Origin: Clostridium_I sp047718555
GTDB taxonomy: Bacteria > Bacillota > Clostridia > Clostridiales > Clostridiaceae
Length of the DNA: 64,000 nucleotides
Assembly (NCBI RefSeq): GCF_047718555.1
Contig: NZ_JBDNRK010000010.1
Coordinates: 40,435 to 104,434 of the forward strand
Direction: 5' to 3'
The position numbers and the translations under genes were made by a program. Under the pieces are notes generated by a model that saw only the letters and a program-made list of their open reading frames with translations, did not search any database and was not told where the DNA came from. Positions 17,748 to 27,274 of the stretch are shown here, one piece after another; the first letter of the stretch is position 1; the number at the start of each line of letters is the position of its first letter.

Positions 17748-18410
17748 CTATTTTTCCGTCACTTGATCAGAATCATTTACTACACGTTGTACATTATCAA
17801 TCAAAGTTTTAATTTCATCTTTCCTCATCTTCATACTAGCTCTGTTTACAATCATTCTAGCACTTATATCACATATTTCATTGAATACAATAAGACCATT
17901 TTCTTTTAATGTAGTTCCTGTTTCAACAATATCTACAATAGCATCTGAAAGTCCTAAAATAGGTGCAAGTTCCACAGAACCTTCTATTTTAATGATTTCC
18001 ACATCCATGCCTAGTTTTCTAAAATAGTCTCTTGTAACTCTTGGATATTTAGTGGCAATTTTTTTCCTGTTATAGCCTTCATTCACATTAAAACTTGGTA
18101 TAGAAGCCAATGCAAATTTACATTTACCCACTTTTAAATCCATAACTTCATAGAAGTCTCTTCCCTCTTCCAGTAAGGTATCTTTACCCACTATTCCTAT
18201 ATCTGCCGCACCATGCTCTACATAGGTTAATACATCAACGGCCTTTACTAGTACAAATTGAATATTATTTTTCTTATCACAAAGTACAAGTCTTCTGCCT
18301 TTATTTCTTAATTCTTCAGTATCAATACCAACTTTTTCAAATATATCTATTGAAAATTCTTCAAGTCTTCCTTTAGTAAGTGCTATTCTTAAAGGTTTTA
18401 TACATTCCAT
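17748..18410 (-). CDS. hisG: ATP phosphoribosyltransferase catalytic subunit HisG (short form)
   Basis: HisG joins ATP and PRPP, the first and feedback-controlled step. At 220 residues it is the short form, lacking the C-terminal ACT-like regulatory domain, and needs HisZ as regulatory subunit; hisZ lies directly upstream. 'RIALTKGRLEE' at the N-terminus and the PRPP loop 'DIVETGTTLKENGL' near residue 160 are typical. The start ATG has a rather distant ggag site. The 95-base gap to hisZ shows nothing special. Confidence 0.96.
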   Translation of the reverse strand: MECIKPLRIALTKGRLEEFSIDIFEKVGIDTEELRNKGRRLVLCDKKNNIQFVLVKAVDVLTYVEHGAADIGIVGKDTLLEEGRDFYEVMDLKVGKCKFALASIPSFNVNEGYNRKKIATKYPRVTRDYFRKLGMDVEIIKIEGSVELAPILGLSDAIVDIVETGTTLKENGLIVFNEICDISARMIVNRASMKMRKDEIKTLIDNVQRVVNDSDQVTEK

Positions 18411-18505
18411 ATTGATTAGATCTCCATTTCTAAAATTTATATTTTTCTCTTACGTATCTATGAATAAACGATAATTTTAAGATTCAAAATAAGATAATAT
18501 ATGGA

Positions 18506-19747
18506 CTAGTTATTTTTTTGATGATACTTTATCCATTTATTCTCTTCAAATTTAATTTCAGTTTGCTCTGATACATTTATTACAAATTTTGAATTTATCT
18601 TTTCTGCATATTTAAGAGTTTCTTCTTCCTTTTTCATTAAGCTTACTTCTGCCTTAATACCACTTTCATTTAAATTCTTCAGTAAACTATATGCTTTATG
18701 CAAATCATCAAAATTACAATGTATAATTTTTTCAATTTTTTCATCTTCGAAGACTGTCCCTTGAATTTTTAATGCTTCAAGGACTGTATCCACATTTATT
18801 GCAAGACCTGTAGCTGGTAATTTTTCTCCAAAATTTTCTATAAGTTTATCATATCTTCCACCACTTAGTATACTGTCCCCTGAATCCATACAATATCCTC
18901 TGAAGATAAGTCCTGAATAATAATTTAAATTTTGTACCATACCTAGATCGATAGATATATATTTGCTAAAGCCTAATTTCTCCATTATTTCATAGACTCT
19001 TTCTATATTTTCAAGAGCCTTTACCCCGTAAGATTTACCTAAAAGTTCTCTAGTTTCTGTAATAACTTCTTTCCCACCAAATAACTCCGGAAGCCTTTGT
19101 AGTATTTCCAAAGTATTTTTATCTATAACCTTACCATTATTGCTTAAAAATTCTCTAAGACCGGCGATATTTTTATTTTGAATAAGTATTCTAATATTTT
19201 CTTTTTCTTCAATATTTAAAGGCAAATCTTCTGTTAGCTGCCTGAAAAACTGTGAATCTCCTATTTCTATTTTAAAATTCTTAAGTCCTATTTTATTTAA
19301 AGCTTCTATTCCCGTAATAATAGCTTCTATATCTCCCCTTATACTGTCCACTCCTATTATTTCAATGCCTGATTGAGTAAACTCACTTAGCTTACCATTT
19401 AATACTTCATTTACCCTAAATATATTCTGGCTATAACAAAGTTTTAATGGATACATTTCAGGCTTTATTTTTGTGGCTGCTATTCTTGCTATAGGAGTTG
19501 TCATATCAGATCTTAAAACTAGAATTCTTCCTCTATTATCAAATAATTTATACATTTGTTCCTGAGGAATTGGTTGATTGTGCATATTAAATACATCGTA
19601 GAACTCCAGCGTAGGAGAAATGATTTCATGGTATCCATAATTTATATAAACATCTCTTATTAAATTTTCTATTTTAACCTTTGATGTACATTCTTCAAAA
19701 AGTATATCTTTTGTTCCTTCTGGTATATATTTTTTTAAATTCGCCAC
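18506..19747 (-). CDS. hisZ: ATP phosphoribosyltransferase regulatory subunit HisZ
   Basis: HisZ is a histidyl-tRNA-synthetase-like protein that forms a hetero-octamer with short HisG and makes it sensitive to histidine. Motif 2-like 'LVLRSDMTTPIARIAATKI' and 'SGLIFRGYCMDSG' resemble the synthetase core. It is 413 residues, and the anticodon-binding domain typical of HisS is replaced by a short C-terminal part. The start is GTG 19747 behind ggaggag. It heads the cluster proper; hisJ lies 170 bases further upstream. Confidence 0.93.
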   Translation of the reverse strand: MANLKKYIPEGTKDILFEECTSKVKIENLIRDVYINYGYHEIISPTLEFYDVFNMHNQPIPQEQMYKLFDNRGRILVLRSDMTTPIARIAATKIKPEMYPLKLCYSQNIFRVNEVLNGKLSEFTQSGIEIIGVDSIRGDIEAIITGIEALNKIGLKNFKIEIGDSQFFRQLTEDLPLNIEEKENIRILIQNKNIAGLREFLSNNGKVIDKNTLEILQRLPELFGGKEVITETRELLGKSYGVKALENIERVYEIMEKLGFSKYISIDLGMVQNLNYYSGLIFRGYCMDSGDSILSGGRYDKLIENFGEKLPATGLAINVDTVLEALKIQGTVFEDEKIEKIIHCNFDDLHKAYSLLKNLNESGIKAEVSLMKKEEETLKYAEKINSKFVINVSEQTEIKFEENKWIKYHQKNN

Positions 19748-19917
19748 TATAACTCCTCCATAAACTCAACTTTATCAATTTATCGCTTTATTACTTTACT
19801 ATACTAAAATATTATCAATTAAAATTAAAAATGTCAACAAAAAATTAAGAACATTTCCAACATAAATAAAAATTATATGTTATTAATGTTTTTATTTTAG
19901 ATTTAATACTGAATGGT

Positions 19918-20682
19918 TTAAATATATTCCATTTTCCTATCTTTAAAATATACTGCTTTTAATCCACACAGCTCGGCAATTTCTAATGCATCTTTATAAT
20001 TATTACCTATACTTTTTTCGCTGTGAGAATCAGAACCAATGGTTACATATTTGCCCTTAAGGTCTGCAAACCTTTTATATATTTCCACAAGACTTTTAGC
20101 TGTATGCTTATTTGAAAGCCTCCTTGTATTTATTTCTATAGCTATATTTCTATCAATAAGAGTGCTAAATATTTCATCAATTATACTGCTGTGTTCTCTA
20201 TAATATATTTCCTTGTCCTCATATTGAGCATATCTACATATGTAATCAATATGTCCAAGGCTATCAATGTAATTATGAGTTTTAATATTATTTAACATAT
20301 TTTCAAAGTATTCATGGTAAGTATCTTTCTTAGTTTTTCCTTCATAAAAACTTTTTTCATATATATCTATACCGTTCACAAAATGTATAGATCCCAATAC
20401 ATAATCAAAAGGATGAGATTTTTCTATTTTAGAATTTTCATCTATACAGTCATCTCTCATACCCAGTTCTACTCCAAGCAGAAGTCTATCATTTCTGTAT
20501 TTACTATATTGTTCAAAATATTTATCTATATCAAATATAAATTCACCAGCTGCTGGAAAATTCAAATCCATATGTTCTGTTATAATAATTCCTAAATTTT
20601 CATCCTGTGACTTTTTAATAACCTCATCTATAGTAAGCTTAGAATCAGTAGAAAAGGTAGTATGAACATGAGTATCAAACAT
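19918..20682 (-). CDS. hisJ: Histidinol-phosphatase HisJ (PHP family)
   Basis: This enzyme removes the phosphate from histidinol phosphate. It is the PHP-type enzyme of Bacillus (HisJ), not the HAD type fused to HisB in enterics. The metal-binding 'DTHVHTTFSTDSKL' opens the protein, and 'GSIHFVNG', 'GHIDYI' and 'TIGSDSHSEKS' supply further ligands. I choose ATG 20682 (MFDTHVH), behind aggagg; the longer frame begins at TTG 20688. 254 residues. With this gene the window holds every step from ATP+PRPP to histidine. No T-box or attenuator was seen upstream. Confidence 0.92.
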   Translation of the reverse strand: MFDTHVHTTFSTDSKLTIDEVIKKSQDENLGIIITEHMDLNFPAAGEFIFDIDKYFEQYSKYRNDRLLLGVELGMRDDCIDENSKIEKSHPFDYVLGSIHFVNGIDIYEKSFYEGKTKKDTYHEYFENMLNNIKTHNYIDSLGHIDYICRYAQYEDKEIYYREHSSIIDEIFSTLIDRNIAIEINTRRLSNKHTAKSLVEIYKRFADLKGKYVTIGSDSHSEKSIGNNYKDALEIAELCGLKAVYFKDRKMEYI

Positions 20683-20688
20683 ATGCAA

Positions 20689-21037
20689 AGCCTCCTATTT
20701 ATTTTTATTTGTTAACTTTTTTTGTAGTGTAGCTGAAGTGCTGCATCAGCCAGCTATGAAATAAACTGCAAGAATTAAATTTATAATTTATTTTATCATA
20801 TATAAGTTGTAATTAAAATTGTTCATTTAATAAATGGAAACTAAATGCTAACAGGTATATTCTAAAACTCTAAAAGTTTTAAAATATACCCGTAAATATA
20901 TTATATCCATTCAATAAAACGTTTACTATTGTAATATATTAACAGATATCAATATTAACTAGTAGATATTATGTTATATAATTGTACTTAAATACTAAAT
21001 TTCCATATGCATATGTGAAAAAACTCTTCCAGACTAA
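20689..21037. other. Intergenic gap, AT-rich, nothing recognised
   Basis: These 349 bases hold the presumed promoter region of hisJ and the downstream region of the first orphan kinase. I see no ORF, T-box core or strong hairpin with a T tract. A weak inverted repeat around 20870-20890 (taaaactctaaaagttttaa) may end the kinase mRNA. Confidence 0.4.
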
Positions 21038-22936
21038 TCAATTCATTATATCTGAAAATTCTATATTTACAATGCTGTTCTTATTATTTACTAAATCATG
21101 ACTTTTTGAAATCTGTTTTTCATCTAATAATATAATTGGCAGTTCAATTAAAAACTCACTTCCCTTTCCCTCTTCACTTTCAACCCAAACCTTACCCTTA
21201 TGCATTTCTACTAATGCTTTTACTATGGAAAGTCCTATACCACTACCACCACATTCTTTAGCTAAAGATTCCTTTGCCTGTATAAATCTTTCAAATATGC
21301 TATCTTTCATTTCTGCTGGAATACCTATGCCAGTATCTTTGACAGATATCAGTATTTTATTTCCTTTATCATAAACATTCACTGTTATCTTCCCACCTTG
21401 CTTTGTGAATTTAACTGCATTTGAAAGTAGATTTATAATTACTCTGCTCATTTTTTCTTCATCACAAGCAAGATATTTTTCTTCTATCTCAGTATCAAAT
21501 ATAATTTCAATATCTTTACTCTTAATATATTCAGCTATAGACATTACAGTATCCTCAACTATTGCCACTATATCACAATTCTGTAGACTTATATTTAAGT
21601 ATCCTGAATCAATTTTAGTTATGTCAATTAGATTGTTTATGAGTTTTAAAAGTCTATAGCAATTTTGTTTAGTCATGTTTAAATATTTATTCAAATTTTT
21701 ATCATTAATATTAAGCTTTTTAAAATTCATATCCAGTAATTGTACAGATGTAAATATAACATTTAATGGTGTCCTAAGTTCATGAGATATATTAGCAAAA
21801 AAATCCTTTCTTATTCTATCGGATTGCAGTACCTTTTCCAAAAGCTTTTCATTTTCTTCTGCTTTTTTACTTTCAGTTATATCCCTTGCTATAATTATTG
21901 CAAGTTCACTATCATAGGGAACAGACGCAACTGTTGCCTTCACAAAAAACATACTTCCATCTGCTGCTATATACTTCTCCTCTATAAAAGGACATTCTCC
22001 ACCACTTGCCTTTATAGTTTCCATTCTTTTTTTTACTATTTGCTGATAATCTTTATGTACAAAATTTAATATGTCTTTTCCCATGATTTCCTTGGTATTT
22101 TTTAATTTAAATAAATTTAATGCAGCTTTATTTGCAAAAATACATTTATTATTTTTAGTTATTATAATTAAATTAGGCGTTAAACTTAAAACTGTTCTGT
22201 ATCTTTGTATAGTTTCTTTAAGAATCACTGATGTAGCTTTCCTTTTAAAATTTTCTTTTTTTAATTTATCATTTATATTCTGCAATTCTACATTTTTTTT
22301 TTCTAATTCACTATTTAAATTATTTAATTTAGAAAACAATTCATTGTAAGGTTTTCTTATGGAAAAATTTATAATAACTTTATAAATTAAATAAAAACCT
22401 ATAATTTCAACAAACTGACTAATTGCATATATACTTTCATATACATCTCCATAAAAATTACATAAGAGCTGAGCACTGACTATAAATATACTTGAAATAA
22501 TCAGCATATTAAAAATATTTTTATTATAGTCTTTTCTATTTTTAACAGCTATAAAAATTATTAATATAGCGGAAATAGTTTGTACACAATTTCTTATAAG
22601 TTCAAAATTTTTTGTAAAACCTAGACTAACTAAACCAGGTGAGATTAATCCCCTATAGGTAATAACATATAACAAATTAATGATTCCTATAAACCCATAG
22701 GAAATTACAGCTAAAATTATTAAGTTATGTTTTAAATACTTACTAGCACTTACTGATGTAATAAATATATTTAAAGCTACAACAGCAGATATAATATCTA
22801 CAATAATACGAAATGAGGAAATATCATTTTTGCTCAATAATATTAATATAACAAAAAAAACAAGTATAGCTATTATTTCTAATTTAATTTCTTTAGCCAT
22901 ATTAGAATTAATTTTAATTTTATGAATTTTTTCCAT
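21038..22936 (-). CDS. Orphan membrane sensor histidine kinase with PAS domain (kinase 1)
   Basis: A 632-residue kinase. About seven hydrophobic segments (residues 20-190) form a MASE3-like sensor, followed by a coiled coil (200-240), a PAS domain (about 243-355), the HisKA domain with His385 in 'NISHELRTP', and an HATPase with 'NLLSNAVKF', 'DTGIGIP' and 'GGSGIGLS'. No response regulator gene lies next to it. Orphan kinases of clostridia often phosphorylate Spo0A, which is a plausible but unproven role. After the ATPase a 35-residue linker ends in 'VNIEFSDIMN'; the same tail ends the two other kinases in this window. The start has a perfect aaggag site. Confidence 0.93.
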   Translation of the reverse strand: MEKIHKIKINSNMAKEIKLEIIAILVFFVILILLSKNDISSFRIIVDIISAVVALNIFITSVSASKYLKHNLIILAVISYGFIGIINLLYVITYRGLISPGLVSLGFTKNFELIRNCVQTISAILIIFIAVKNRKDYNKNIFNMLIISSIFIVSAQLLCNFYGDVYESIYAISQFVEIIGFYLIYKVIINFSIRKPYNELFSKLNNLNSELEKKNVELQNINDKLKKENFKRKATSVILKETIQRYRTVLSLTPNLIIITKNNKCIFANKAALNLFKLKNTKEIMGKDILNFVHKDYQQIVKKRMETIKASGGECPFIEEKYIAADGSMFFVKATVASVPYDSELAIIIARDITESKKAEENEKLLEKVLQSDRIRKDFFANISHELRTPLNVIFTSVQLLDMNFKKLNINDKNLNKYLNMTKQNCYRLLKLINNLIDITKIDSGYLNISLQNCDIVAIVEDTVMSIAEYIKSKDIEIIFDTEIEEKYLACDEEKMSRVIINLLSNAVKFTKQGGKITVNVYDKGNKILISVKDTGIGIPAEMKDSIFERFIQAKESLAKECGGSGIGLSIVKALVEMHKGKVWVESEEGKGSEFLIELPIILLDEKQISKSHDLVNNKNSIVNIEFSDIMN

Positions 22937-23055
22937 AACTTACTCCTTTATAGACCTTTTCTTATAAGAATATTTTAATTACATTGTTACCTACCTATCA
23001 TTATAACAGTAACAATTAAATATACTAAATATTTAATTATATTTTTAAAATTTAA

Positions 23056-23739
23056 TTATCTACATAGCATACTTAATTTTTCTTTTATCTTAGAAATGTC
23101 AACCTTAAAAAGATTATTAATCTCAAAACTAAATATTGCTACGAGATTTCTATACTCTTTCATATAAGGATAATTTTTTAATGTGGTATACTGCATTCCT
23201 TCAAGATGCTCATTTATTCTTTCTTCATATTCCATTAATTTGTTTATTCTAGAATAATAATTTATGAATTGTTGTATTTCTTCTTTGTTAAGTTCAGTAG
23301 ATATGTATCCAAAGCCTTGAAGCCAATTCTTCACAATAGTTATATCTGTTATTTTTATTAATTCAAATCTCTTATTTCGAAATAACCTATAACTTCTTTC
23401 AATATCTGCTTTAAAAATTCTGGCATAATTTTTTGCTGTCTCCCTATTTCTATCCTGTAAAATCCTTTTTCTATACCATACTTCTACAAATAAAGCTAAG
23501 AAAAAACCTATTAAAATGCCTGTTATTATACTAATAATATATACTTTGGTTACATTAAATGAATTTCTTGAGTTTACATTATTTGTTCCAGTATCATACA
23601 TTAGTAAGTTGGACACTAAGAATATACACAATAAAATAATTCCTATTAAAAAAATATTTTTTTTAAGGTAGTTTAAAATCTTTCTAATACGCAACTTTTG
23701 TTTTATATTATTTTTATGTATATTAATTTCAGTAAGCAT
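23056..23739 (-). CDS. Uncharacterised protein with two membrane helices
   Basis: A 227-residue protein that I do not recognise. Helices lie near residues 28-48 and 66-88, with basic residues on both outer flanks. The remaining C-terminal part (90-227) is charged and mostly helical, rich in Lys, Arg and Glu, and likely cytoplasmic. There are no cysteine or catalytic motifs. It lies between the first orphan kinase and the permease operon with more than 100 bases on each side, so it is probably transcribed alone. The ribosome site is ggggg, 9 bases before ATG. Confidence 0.6.
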   Translation of the reverse strand: MLTEINIHKNNIKQKLRIRKILNYLKKNIFLIGIILLCIFLVSNLLMYDTGTNNVNSRNSFNVTKVYIISIITGILIGFFLALFVEVWYRKRILQDRNRETAKNYARIFKADIERSYRLFRNKRFELIKITDITIVKNWLQGFGYISTELNKEEIQQFINYYSRINKLMEYEERINEHLEGMQYTTLKNYPYMKEYRNLVAIFSFEINNLFKVDISKIKEKLSMLCR

Positions 23740-23864
23740 ATTGAAGTTTCCCCCTTTTTTAGTATAACATATTATTATACTAACTTCTTCTTATGCATAT
23801 TATAGTATATTTTCTATTTTTTTACAATCAAACTTCTGTAAAACACCATTTATATTTTATGTAT

Positions 23865-25229
23865 CTATAATATAAATATTGCTGTAGCTATTACTGCTAT
23901 GATACCTAACGAAACAGGAATTATATTTTTTCTCACTATCTCAAATGGTTCTACATTACAAATAGCCGCCACAGGTACAACACTCCATGGAATTATAGTG
24001 CCTCCGCCTATCCATATAGTTATAATTTGCCCTAATGCCGCCAGTGAAGCCTCATCCACGTGTACACTTGAAGAAAAAACCTGTGCTAAAGTTCCTATTA
24101 AAGGTAAACCAGAAAATCCAGATCCACCTATTCCAAGCATACCACTAATACTAGAATGAATTAATATAACTGAAATCCTATTCATTTTTATATGTTGTGA
24201 TATAAAAACACCTATATCTGTTAAAAATCCATTTGTATTTAAGCCAAGTATTTCTTGAGCACTTTCTTTACTCCCTAAAAAAAAGAAAGCTCCTATTATA
24301 ATTACAGGCGCAAAAACCTTCATACTAAACATAGCTCCATCTTTAATATACAAGGTAACTTTTCCCAATGCATTTTTAAACTTATAGTTTACCATAGAGG
24401 CTACACACATTATGATTATGGCGGTTCCTCCAATTAGAGCAGTTGCATCTCCACCCTTTAGCTTAAAGATGTACATTATTATGACATCTGCCATAAAAAA
24501 AAGTGGTGTTCCTATGGCAATAATCTTACTACCTAATCTTGAATTATCATCTATATTCTCAATTTCACTTTTATCTATATTTTTAATTTTCTTTAAATCC
24601 CTTCCCATAATAACAGCAGAAGATATTACGGTTACAGAACTCATTACTATCCACAATGGAAAGCTTGCCCTTACAATTCTAAGTGGATCTTGAATATGGG
24701 CTGTCTTTGCAGTTATAGATGGTGCTCCTTGAATAAAATAATCGCTGGACAGTGCCATCCCATTTCCAAATAAATCCAAAGCAACAGCTGCCCACACTTC
24801 TGGTAAGCCACTTTTTATGGCAGCAGGAACCATCAGTGAACCTATAAAGGCTACTGCTGGTGAAGGCCAAATAAACCATGAAAATATAAGCATAGTAAAT
24901 CCTAATATAAAAAATGCTCTTTTACTATTAAGCATAAGTTTTCTAATAGGATTTATCATTATTACATCTGCTCCCAAATCACTTAATGCCTTAGACATTG
25001 CATTAACTAGAGTTATAATTATTACTATTTCTAAAAATGCCTTACTGGAAGTAACTATTGCTCTATATAAAATCTGGATGGATGACATTATACTTCCACT
25101 ATAAATGAAACCTATAATGAAAATACCAACTATGCAGGGAAGAACTACATCCTTTTTAAAGCACATTATGGTAATTATAGCAATTATCACTGCCACATAG
25201 ATGTAGTGTATTAATTCCAAATGTATCAT
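23865..25229 (-). CDS. Membrane permease in the acyl-CoA-dehydratase-like operon
   Basis: A 454-residue polytopic protein with about eleven hydrophobic segments. The layout, with re-entrant-looking 'WPSPAVAFIGSLMVPAA' and 'IGGSGFSGLPLIGTLAQ' halves, suggests an ion-transporter-type carboxylate or gluconate permease, but I cannot name the family with confidence. It starts 12 bases after the activase gene and so is the last gene of that operon. A permease here would import the substrate for the dehydratase-like proteins or export the product. The start has an aaggag site. Confidence 0.65.
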   Translation of the reverse strand: MIHLELIHYIYVAVIIAIITIMCFKKDVVLPCIVGIFIIGFIYSGSIMSSIQILYRAIVTSSKAFLEIVIIITLVNAMSKALSDLGADVIMINPIRKLMLNSKRAFFILGFTMLIFSWFIWPSPAVAFIGSLMVPAAIKSGLPEVWAAVALDLFGNGMALSSDYFIQGAPSITAKTAHIQDPLRIVRASFPLWIVMSSVTVISSAVIMGRDLKKIKNIDKSEIENIDDNSRLGSKIIAIGTPLFFMADVIIMYIFKLKGGDATALIGGTAIIIMCVASMVNYKFKNALGKVTLYIKDGAMFSMKVFAPVIIIGAFFFLGSKESAQEILGLNTNGFLTDIGVFISQHIKMNRISVILIHSSISGMLGIGGSGFSGLPLIGTLAQVFSSSVHVDEASLAALGQIITIWIGGGTIIPWSVVPVAAICNVEPFEIVRKNIIPVSLGIIAVIATAIFIL

Positions 25230-25241
25230 AATTCACTCTCC

Positions 25242-26195
25242 TTAGCTGCAATTACTCCATTTTCCACATCTGTCTCCAAAACATCCACTACTATTTTTTT
25301 CATCAATAATTTTTACTACTTCGCATCTATTTGAACATCCATCACATTCAAAGCTCCTTGAGTTAAAATTTCCACTGGCGGTTTTAAATCCCTTAAATTT
25401 AGTAGTACCACTATTTTTTTTAACTGTATTTTTCCCAATTATGGCTGCTCCAATAGCTCCCATTACGTTATAATATTTAGGAACATACAGTTCAACACCT
25501 AATTCCTTTTCAAAGGCGTGTTTCATCCCTATATTTGCAGCTACTCCACCTTGAAAAAATATTTTTGTTTTTAATTCTTTTCCCTTTGCAATGTTATTTA
25601 AATAATTTCTTACTAAGGCCTCACATAAACCCCTGATAATATCCTCTTCCCTGTAGCCCACCTGCTGTTTATGTATCATATCTGACTCTGCAAATACTGC
25701 ACATCGCCCAGCTATTCTTACAGGTGTTTTGGATTGTAATGCTAAGTTTCCAAATTCCTCTATAGGTATTGAAATCCTTTCAGCTTGCCTATCAAGAAAG
25801 GAACCAGTCCCAGCTGCACATACGGTATTCATGGCAAAATCTGTAACAATTCCATCTTTTAAAATTATTATTTTAGAATCTTGACCACCAATTTCAATAA
25901 TAGTTCTTACATCTTCTTCTATTTCCAAGGAAGCCACCGCATGGGCAGTTATTTCATTTTTTACTGCATCTGCTCCAATTAAAAATGAAGCAATCTGTCT
26001 TCCGCTTCCAGTAGTTCCTACCGCTTTAATTTCTTCATCACAATACTTATCTTGTAACCTTTTAAATCCTTCTTTTATTGTTTTTAATGGATTTCCCTTT
26101 GTTTTTAGATATAGTGACTCAATTACATTCATATTTTCATCTAAAAGCACAATATCTGTACTGACAGATCCAACATCAACACCTATATAATACAT
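25242..26195 (-). CDS. 2-hydroxyacyl-CoA dehydratase-type activase (BadF/HgdC ASKHA ATPase) with cysteine-rich tail
   Basis: An ATP-driven electron-injecting activator (archerase). 'GVDVGSVSTD' at residues 5-14 is the ATPase phosphate loop; 'IGGQDSK' near 102 and 'QGGVAANIGM' near 215 complete the fold. Cys126 ('NTVCAAGTGSF') and Cys165 ('AGRCAVFAES') match the ligands of the [4Fe-4S] cluster bridging the dimer. The usual protein ends near residue 260. Here an extra tail holds six cysteines (284, 287, 291, 305, 310, 316), perhaps for another metal cluster. It overlaps the upstream gene by 13 bases. Confidence 0.88.
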   Translation of the reverse strand: MYYIGVDVGSVSTDIVLLDENMNVIESLYLKTKGNPLKTIKEGFKRLQDKYCDEEIKAVGTTGSGRQIASFLIGADAVKNEITAHAVASLEIEEDVRTIIEIGGQDSKIIILKDGIVTDFAMNTVCAAGTGSFLDRQAERISIPIEEFGNLALQSKTPVRIAGRCAVFAESDMIHKQQVGYREEDIIRGLCEALVRNYLNNIAKGKELKTKIFFQGGVAANIGMKHAFEKELGVELYVPKYYNVMGAIGAAIIGKNTVKKNSGTTKFKGFKTASGNFNSRSFECDGCSNRCEVVKIIDEKNSSGCFGDRCGKWSNCS

Positions 26196-27274
26196 TTTTC
26201 TTTTCTCCTTTCAAGTAAATCAATAAACGCCTCTATCCTTGTAGAATAACCAGCTTCACCTGTCATTTCGTCTACTACAAGACTCATAATTGGAAAATCT
26301 TTATCCCTTGAAATTTTCGGTAATATAGCTTTAGCTACTATCTCTGGCATGCAGCCAAGTGGAAATATCTGTATTACTCCATCCATATTGTTTTTTTCAG
26401 CTAAAACTGTTTCCCCTATACATTCTCTTGCATGACCTCCTATATATAAGGGCAGATACTTTTTAGATGCCCTTCTTATATTTATTGAATTAATTCTTAA
26501 GGGTACTAAGGCAGCATCTTTAACCCACCAACTAGGTGTTATTCCCTTTTTAAGAGAAACACCGTAATCCATAAGCTTATCTTCTATATAAAGATTTGCA
26601 AAAGGTTCTAATATAGTATATATTTCGCCTATTATTGCTATGGTAATTGGATTTTTAGTTTTATCAATCTTAATACCTTTTAAATCTTTTTTATATTTCT
26701 CTAAGATTTCTATCATCTTTAATGGATCTTTACAGCTAGCGGCATCCTTTTTACAATTATTCAAAAGTTCTTTAAACTGACCTTTTTCTAATTCATATCC
26801 AGCTAGGTATCGTGCCTCACCTTCTATGTAGTCTATAAGTTTTATAACTTTATAAGCATTAAATAAAGCTTTAATTTTTTCATTTCTCGATTTATCACTA
26901 GCATCTGCTACCTTTCCAATTCTTCTAAGAAATTCTTTTGTGCCTATGTCTTTAGGCTGATCTATTACTATTAATTCAATATCACACCCTGCCCTTTTAA
27001 GGGTATTTCTAAATATTTCACAATATTCACCATACCTGCAAGGCCCGCAGCTTCCAGTTATTATAGCAGTATCTGCCCCAGCTTTATACCCTTGTATTAT
27101 ATTGCCAAACATAATTTTAAAAGGCAGACATATTTCATCAGGAGCATATTTTGCTCCAATTTCTAAAGCTTCCCTATTACTAAATTCAGGTACAATAAAT
27201 TCGATGCCAAGTCCATCAAATAAAGCCTTAGCACCTAAATATGCATTGCCTAAATGAGGCATAGTCAATCGCAT
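26183..27274 (-). CDS. 2-hydroxyacyl-CoA dehydratase-like (HgdB/DUF2229-type) protein 1
   Basis: A 363-residue protein of the acyl-CoA dehydratase/activase-related group. Cysteines in 'PDEICLPFKI' (near 52) and 'GSCGPCRYGEYCEIF' (near 80) are candidate [4Fe-4S] ligands, as in double-cubane cluster proteins, and more occur in 'GHARECIGET' and 'FPLGCMPEI'. It ends with 'MTGEAGYSTRIEAFIDLLER', nearly the same as the end of the neighbouring gene, so the two are related. In many clostridia these parts are fused in one protein of about 1400 residues with the activase; here they are separate, overlapping genes. The substrate is unknown. Confidence 0.8.
   Translation of the reverse strand: MRLTMPHLGNAYLGAKALFDGLGIEFIVPEFSNREALEIGAKYAPDEICLPFKIMFGNIIQGYKAGADTAIITGSCGPCRYGEYCEIFRNTLKRAGCDIELIVIDQPKDIGTKEFLRRIGKVADASDKSRNEKIKALFNAYKVIKLIDYIEGEARYLAGYELEKGQFKELLNNCKKDAASCKDPLKMIEILEKYKKDLKGIKIDKTKNPITIAIIGEIYTILEPFANLYIEDKLMDYGVSLKKGITPSWWVKDAALVPLRINSINIRRASKKYLPLYIGGHARECIGETVLAEKNNMDGVIQIFPLGCMPEIVAKAILPKISRDKDFPIMSLVVDEMTGEAGYSTRIEAFIDLLERRKEKCII

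Noticed and set aside
20689..21037. Possible histidine T-box or attenuator before hisJ-hisZ
   Set aside because: No T-box core (GGGTGGNACCGCG type) and no run of His codons with paired hairpins could be found.
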